A DNA stretch of 9,548 bases from Actinobacteria bacterium UBA7422 (GTDB lineage Bacteria > Actinomycetota > Actinomycetes > S36-B12), in the NCBI GenBank assembly GCA_002469525.1, contig DKME01000017.1, positions 1 to 9,548 of the forward strand, given 5' to 3'. The notes under the pieces are model-generated. The model saw nothing but the letters and a program-made list of their open reading frames with translations. It had not been told where the DNA came from and did not search any database. The position numbers and the translations under genes were made by a program. Below, piece by piece: positions 6,089-9,548 of the stretch. Within the stretch, counting starts at the first letter, position 1. Each line of letters opens with the position of its first letter.

Positions 6089-7957
6089 ATGTCGGTGTCA
6101 AATGAGAATGCTTGGTTGATGTATCGGTCTTTGACCCGGGACTCGTCCGTCAAGGAAAACAAAATTAGTCGAGCAACCGTCAAGAGAATTCTGGGTTACG
6201 CTAAGCCATATAAGACACTTATAACTTTTTTCCTTATTACACTCGTGTTCGCTTCACTTTTAAGCGTGGCACAGCCACTCTTATTCCGTCGAATTGTCGA
6301 CCAAGGCATTACACCGGGAAATGCATCTTTGGTTACCTGGACGGCGGTTTTCATTGCCGGTCTGGCTATCGCAGATGCTGGGCTAGGTGTAGTCAGCCGG
6401 TACTACTCCGCACGAATCGGCGAAGGCCTAATTTTTGACCTACGGAATCAAGTCTACGACCACGTGCAGTCCCAGAGCATCGCCTTCTTCACGCGAGCTC
6501 AAACCGGTGCACTTATTTCACGGTTAAACAACGACGTAATTGGCGCCCAGCAAGCTTTCACTTCGACCCTTGGGGGAGTGTTAGGCAATATGATTTCACT
6601 CGTGATCGTCTTGATCACCATGTTCTTTTTGTCCTGGCAAATCACGATCGCTTCCCTCGTGCTAGTGCCGCTGTTCCTGCTGCCTGCTAGATACATGGGT
6701 CGTCGTTTGCAAGCCATGACCCGGGAACAAATGAGTGTCAATGCCGCAATGAGTAACCAGATGACAGAACGGTTCAATGTTGCTGGTGCTTTGCTCGTGA
6801 AATTATTTGGGCGTCCGCACGAAGAAGCGCAAGTTTTTAGCGACCGAGCGAAAGTCGTCCGGGACTCGGGTATCAAGATTGCCATGGCGAACCGCTGGTT
6901 TTTCACAGCACTCACGCTTGTCGCCGCGCTTGCCACAGCAATGACTTACGGGCTCGGCGGTAATCTGGTCATTACGGGTGCGATCTCACTGGGAACATTG
7001 CTGGCGCTGGTGGGCCTACTGGCTCAGTTGTACGGACCGCTAACAGCCATTTCTAATGTTCGCGTTGACGTCATGACCGCGCTCGTGTCCTTTGACCGGG
7101 TCTTTGAAGTCCTAGATTTACAACCCCTCGTGGTTGAGTCGCCAACCGCAAAATCTTTGCCTAGCGGGCCGCTGGGTGTTGAATTTAGTAGCGTTGATTT
7201 CACCTACCCCAAGGCCAGTGAAGTCAGCTTGGCTTCCTTGGAATCAATTGCCCGCGCTGATTCAGCAGGAGGAGAAGAGCCCGTTTTACGTGGAGTGAGT
7301 TTCGCGGTGGAGCCGGGAACACTTACCGCGCTGGTGGGACCGTCAGGTGCGGGAAAAACCACCATCACGGCGCTGTTGTCAAGGCTCTACGACCCCTCGA
7401 GAGGCGTGATCCGGATTGGTGGGGAAAACCTTCGAGACGTCAGTTTTGCTTCGCTCCGAGATACGCTGGGTGTGGTTACCCAAGATTCACATATGTTCCA
7501 CGACACCATCGCGGCAAACCTTCTCTATGCCAAGCCCGGTGCGAGTCGGCAAGAGATCGAGAAGGCATGTGCCGATGCGCAAATTTGGAGCATGATCTCT
7601 TCACTCCCGGAGGGGCTTGACACCGTTGTTGGTGATCGAGGGTATCGACTTTCCGGAGGTGAAAAGCAACGGATCGCCCTGGCACGTCTGCTGCTCAAGT
7701 CTCCACGAGTAGTGATCCTCGACGAGGCAACAGCGCATTTGGACAGTGAGAGTGAGCGGGCCGTGCACCAGGCTCTTGATAACGCTTTAAGTGGGCGAAC
7801 CTCTGTGGTGATTGCACACCGATTGTCAACAATCCGCGAGGCTCACCAGATACTCGTTGTCGTGGACGGGGAAATCGTGCAGCGCGGCAACCATGCTGAG
7901 TTACTGACACAAGGTGGCGTTTATGCGGATCTTTATGAGACACAATTCACTCGGTGA
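6089..7957 (+). CDS. ABC exporter half-transporter (TMD-NBD fusion)
   Basis: A 622-residue half-size ABC exporter in the inner membrane with an N-terminal six-helix domain (hydrophobic segments about residues 44-61, 83-101, 163-182, 185-200, 270-288 and 295-318) and a C-terminal ATPase, probably working as a dimer. The NBD has Walker A GPSGAGKT (417-424), Q465 in VTQDSHMF, signature LSGGEKQR (521-528), Walker B VVILDE with E546, and H577. All are intact, so it could work as a homodimer. A loop of roughly 20 residues rich in Ser/Ala/Glu (377-396) lengthens the segment after the A-loop tyrosine Y373. The frame is open upstream to an ATG at 6002, inside the previous gene, but the ATG at 6089 with GGAG at 6082-6085 is preferred. 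The three-base spacing is short, and ATG 6119 remains an alternative. The substrate (lipid, drug or peptide) cannot be told. Confidence 0.93.
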   Translation: MSVSNENAWLMYRSLTRDSSVKENKISRATVKRILGYAKPYKTLITFFLITLVFASLLSVAQPLLFRRIVDQGITPGNASLVTWTAVFIAGLAIADAGLGVVSRYYSARIGEGLIFDLRNQVYDHVQSQSIAFFTRAQTGALISRLNNDVIGAQQAFTSTLGGVLGNMISLVIVLITMFFLSWQITIASLVLVPLFLLPARYMGRRLQAMTREQMSVNAAMSNQMTERFNVAGALLVKLFGRPHEEAQVFSDRAKVVRDSGIKIAMANRWFFTALTLVAALATAMTYGLGGNLVITGAISLGTLLALVGLLAQLYGPLTAISNVRVDVMTALVSFDRVFEVLDLQPLVVESPTAKSLPSGPLGVEFSSVDFTYPKASEVSLASLESIARADSAGGEEPVLRGVSFAVEPGTLTALVGPSGAGKTTITALLSRLYDPSRGVIRIGGENLRDVSFASLRDTLGVVTQDSHMFHDTIAANLLYAKPGASRQEIEKACADAQIWSMISSLPEGLDTVVGDRGYRLSGGEKQRIALARLLLKSPRVVILDEATAHLDSESERAVHQALDNALSGRTSVVIAHRLSTIREAHQILVVVDGEIVQRGNHAELLTQGGVYADLYETQFTR

Positions 7958-8675
7958 GGATCTCTGAATACGGCTCCATCGGTGTTTTGGCCTCGCGACG
8001 CAAGAAGATAAACCAACCCACGATCGCCACCATGGCAAAAAGAATCCACTGCACTGCATAGGAAATGTTTTGCCCTTCGTCAATTTCGGGGAGGGGGACC
8101 AGCACTAGGTCACCGGTTGAGGGTTCCGAGCTGATCAATTGAACTACCCTGTTTTCCACCGATTCAGGTCTCAGCTGCGGGTCTAATTCCTCAATCGACA
8201 TTTTCGCGACAACACCTTCAGGTAAACCGTATACATCTTCTAGCGGTTCGTCGAAGTTTCGAATAGCACCCATAATCTCCACCACGCCCGTGGGAGCAGG
8301 TGGAATCTTGGGAACTTCGGTTGCGATTGTCGACGCTCCCACCCATCCGCGAATCACCCATATGCGGGAACCTGACTCGGTTTGAATCGGGGTGAGAACC
8401 CAGTAACCGTTTCCACCGTCCAATGGCCGCTGGCGAACAAGCTGTGTGTCTTGATCCCTGAAAACCCCTGTCACCTCAAGTCGAGTGAATTCCACAAGGT
8501 CATTAACTGACTCGACATTGTCCATTACTTCAGCCTGCGAGATTGCAAGGCGCTCAGTCCGATTTTCGTTAGCCCGATCCCATTGCCAGCGGCTCAGAAA
8601 TCCAAAACCAATAATTGCGACAATGACGAGTGCGGTGAATCCGATCCAACGGCGAGATTTCAGGAGTTCAAGCAC
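7947..8675 (-). CDS. SURF1-family cytochrome oxidase assembly protein
   Basis: A 242-residue membrane protein of the SURF1/Shy1 family, which helps assemble haem-copper cytochrome c oxidase (haem a insertion into subunit I). The layout is typical: one N-terminal membrane helix (residues 11-28) followed by LSRWQWDR, a large external domain with RQRPLDGGNGYWVLTP (81-96) and WVIRGWV (106-112), then a C-terminal helix in SYAVQWILFAMVAIVGWFIFL (205-225) and a basic RRE end. At the start of the second helix, where many SURF1 proteins have a His as in HLxY, this one reads NISY (203-206). Translation starts at a GTG (8675-8673), because an in-frame stop lies just upstream. Its last 11 bases overlap the 3' end of the exporter gene on the other strand. 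It implies an aa3-type oxidase elsewhere in the genome (inference). Confidence 0.9.
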   Translation of the reverse strand: MLELLKSRRWIGFTALVIVAIIGFGFLSRWQWDRANENRTERLAISQAEVMDNVESVNDLVEFTRLEVTGVFRDQDTQLVRQRPLDGGNGYWVLTPIQTESGSRIWVIRGWVGASTIATEVPKIPPAPTGVVEIMGAIRNFDEPLEDVYGLPEGVVAKMSIEELDPQLRPESVENRVVQLISSEPSTGDLVLVPLPEIDEGQNISYAVQWILFAMVAIVGWFIFLRREAKTPMEPYSEILTE

Positions 8676-8680
8676 ACTTC

Positions 8681-8686
8681 ACCCTA
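8681..8686 (-). promoter_or_regulatory. Candidate leaderless -10 box of the SURF1 gene
   Basis: Read on the minus strand, TAGGGT (8686 to 8681) is followed by five bases and the GTG start at 8675. GGTGAA overlaps this box and lies only two bases from the GTG, too close for a normal Shine-Dalgarno. No -35 box is evident, and the gene could also be read from the DUF3099 promoter across the 50-base gap. Confidence 0.25.
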
Positions 8687-8725
8687 AGCCACTGTCACGA
8701 GTCTCAGCGAAGCGGTAATGGTTTT

Positions 8726-9040
8726 CTATTGATCAATCGAGCGGGAAATCCGACGCTGATTCTCTTGCGCTGAGGAGGCACTAGGCAGGGAAACCGCCAT
8801 TATCCCCATGGAGCCCGGTTTGTCGTTCTCACGCCCTGCGTTGGCGATCACAACGGCCAAATATGGGAGCACTACTGCACCCACTATGAAAAACCATTTG
8901 GGCCATCCGGGAACGACAATGGCGGCCAAAACACATGCCGTCCGGATCGCCATTGAGAATAAGTAACGCTTAGTTCGACCGGCTTGTTCATTACTCAACG
9001 CGCGGTTTGTCTGCGTGATGGTGTAGACCTCCGGTGCCAT
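8726..9040 (-). CDS. DUF3099 family small membrane protein
   Basis: A 104-residue protein of the actinobacterial DUF3099 family, whose function is unknown. The N-terminal VYTITQTNRALSNEQAGRTKRYLFSMAIRT (residues 5-34) carries the family's ITxT start and the basic RTKRYLFSMAIR segment. Two membrane helices follow, about 32-44 and 50-66 (FFIVGAVVLPYLAVVIANAG, 50-69), ending in a hydrophilic tail rich in Ser, Arg and Gln. The protein would be an inner-membrane hairpin with both ends on the cytoplasmic side. Its neighbours, SURF1 downstream and a divergent fabG-like gene, match a conserved actinobacterial arrangement. The ATG at 9040 has no Shine-Dalgarno and stands six bases after a TAGGCT box. 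Family membership is well supported; nothing in the sequence shows a role. Confidence 0.85.
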   Translation of the reverse strand: MAPEVYTITQTNRALSNEQAGRTKRYLFSMAIRTACVLAAIVVPGWPKWFFIVGAVVLPYLAVVIANAGRENDKPGSMGIMAVSLPSASSAQENQRRISRSIDQ

Positions 9041-9093
9041 GCCGATAGCCTACGTCCATTACCTATCCGGCGCGATTTGACGACAGGATCCAT
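9041..9093. promoter_or_regulatory. Divergent promoter region with overlapping -10-like boxes
   Basis: This 53-base spacer separates the minus-strand DUF3099 start (9040) from the plus-strand dodecin start (9094). On the minus strand TAGGCT (9052 to 9047) precedes the DUF3099 ATG by six bases, giving a leaderless transcript. On the plus strand TAGCCT (9046-9051) overlaps it in five of six positions because TAGCCTA nearly reads the same on both strands. A -35-like TAGACC at 9024-9029 lies 16 bases before the plus-strand box. Dodecin has a proper Shine-Dalgarno, AGGA at 9085-9088, so its message would have a leader of roughly 35 bases. The minus-strand box is the better supported of the two. 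Confidence 0.42.
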
Positions 9094-9306
9094 ATGACCG
9101 ACCGTAGCTACGGAATTGCCACGATTGTTGGCACTTCCCCCGAGTCACTCGATACCGCTATTCGCAATGCTGTGCGCAGGGCCGGGGAACTCCACAAACA
9201 CGTGGATTGGTTCGAAGTAGACCAGATACGGGGCTATGTGAAGGACAACGGTCTGGATCACTTTCAGGTTACTGTTCGAGTCGGCTATCGACTCGAGGAT
9301 CAGTAG
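9094..9306 (+). CDS. Dodecin (small flavin-binding protein)
   Basis: A 70-residue dodecin, a cytoplasmic protein that assembles into a hollow dodecamer and binds flavin (FMN, riboflavin or degradation products), acting as flavin store or buffer. The family pattern is clear: YGIATIVGTSPESLDTAIRNAV (residues 6-27) for the first strand and helix, then VDWFEVDQIRGYV (37-49) with the flavin-stacking W39, and HFQVTVRVGYRLED (56-69) with the flavin-contacting Q58. Its 70-residue length matches mycobacterial dodecins. It has AGGA at 9085-9088 as ribosome binding site. Its stop codon directly abuts the ATG of the FabG-like gene, so the two are very probably cotranscribed. Start and length are certain on family grounds. 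Confidence 0.94.
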   Translation: MTDRSYGIATIVGTSPESLDTAIRNAVRRAGELHKHVDWFEVDQIRGYVKDNGLDHFQVTVRVGYRLEDQ

Positions 9307-9548
9307 ATGCAGCAACCCAAAGGATTGGCGTTTGTCACAGGTGGTAACCGCGGTATCGGAGCTGCAATTGCCCACAAACTGCACGAGGCGGGCCATGAAG
9401 TGGTGATCGGTTCACGAGGTGGGGAATCCAGCAAGATCGATGGAATCCATAGTGTTCAAATCGACGTGGGTGAGGTCGACTCGATTGAAAGTGCTATCGC
9501 TGAGATTGAAGAGCGATTCGGCAACATTGAGGTCTTGGTTGCAAATGC
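9307..9548 (+). CDS. fabG: FabG-like 3-oxoacyl-ACP reductase (SDR), 5' part
   Basis: This is the first 80 codons of a short-chain dehydrogenase/reductase, cut by the window edge; the family is usually about 235-250 residues. The NADP(H)-binding glycine motif TGGNRGIG (residues 11-18) lies on the first beta strand and helix, followed by G-S-R (36-38) after the second strand, typical for NADPH preference, the IDVGEVDSIESAI stretch (52-64) with the adenine-contacting Asp, and VLVANA at the very end (the NAG/NNAG motif region). The catalytic Ser-Tyr-Lys lies beyond the window. Context (DUF3099 and SURF1 divergent) fits the actinobacterial fatty-acid gene fabG, often followed by an enoyl-ACP reductase gene. 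The ATG directly follows the dodecin TAG, with GAGGA at 9295-9299 as ribosome binding site. Confidence 0.85.
   Translation, partial: MQQPKGLAFVTGGNRGIGAAIAHKLHEAGHEVVIGSRGGESSKIDGIHSVQIDVGEVDSIESAIAEIEERFGNIEVLVAN

Noticed and set aside
8676..8725. Possible terminator or small RNA between DUF3099 and SURF1
   Set aside because: Only tiny stems can be drawn around the CGCTTCGCT stretch and no T-run follows on the minus strand.
9087..9096. GGATCCATATG, resembling a BamHI-NdeI cloning junction
   Set aside because: Both flanks read as continuous natural actinobacterial sequence and the AGGA part serves as the dodecin ribosome binding site; chance occurrence.

Overview
The window is ordinary chromosomal core-genome DNA from an actinobacterium. 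The evidence for this is the gene order sufD – Rieske ferredoxin – sufC – sufS – sufU – DUF59 (sufT), the SURF1–DUF3099 pair next to dodecin and a FabG-type reductase, and several genes that start without a Shine-Dalgarno sequence a few bases after a TAGnnT box (leaderless style). GC content looks close to 50%, which is low for the phylum. A small, streamlined, perhaps aquatic actinobacterium would fit, but that placement is a guess.

Positions 1-3669 (+ strand) are the distal part of a suf iron-sulfur cluster assembly operon. It begins inside sufD, and sufB and any sufR would lie upstream, outside the window. The first five genes overlap by 8, 4, 1 and 4 bases, so translation is probably coupled. 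sufT follows after 32 bases. SufS takes sulfur from cysteine, SufU passes it on, the SufC ATPase with SufD (and SufB) forms the scaffold, and SufT is a maturation accessory. The Rieske protein is itself an Fe-S protein, so it could be a client or an electron donor.

Positions 3707-7957 (+ strand) hold three more genes: an ABC-F type ATPase with two nucleotide-binding domains, an enoyl-CoA hydratase/isomerase-family protein and a complete half-size ABC exporter. The first two look as if they have their own leaderless promoters. The exporter starts after a GGAG site.

Positions 7947-9040 (- strand) hold a DUF3099 membrane protein followed by a SURF1-family cytochrome oxidase assembly protein. 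The SURF1 gene overlaps the exporter tail to tail by 11 bases. Divergent from DUF3099, positions 9094-9548 (+ strand) hold a dodecin and the 5' part of a FabG-like reductase cut off by the window edge. The 53-base divergent spacer has two opposed -10-like boxes overlapping almost completely.

I found no tRNA, rRNA, CRISPR array, insertion sequence, repeat family, clear intrinsic terminator or frameshift, and no gene-free stretch over 60 bases. I do not see an undescribed system. The points most worth a second look are the leaderless and bidirectional promoter pattern, the Rieske gene locked inside the suf operon, and residue substitutions in the enoyl-CoA hydratase-like, SURF1 and SufS proteins.
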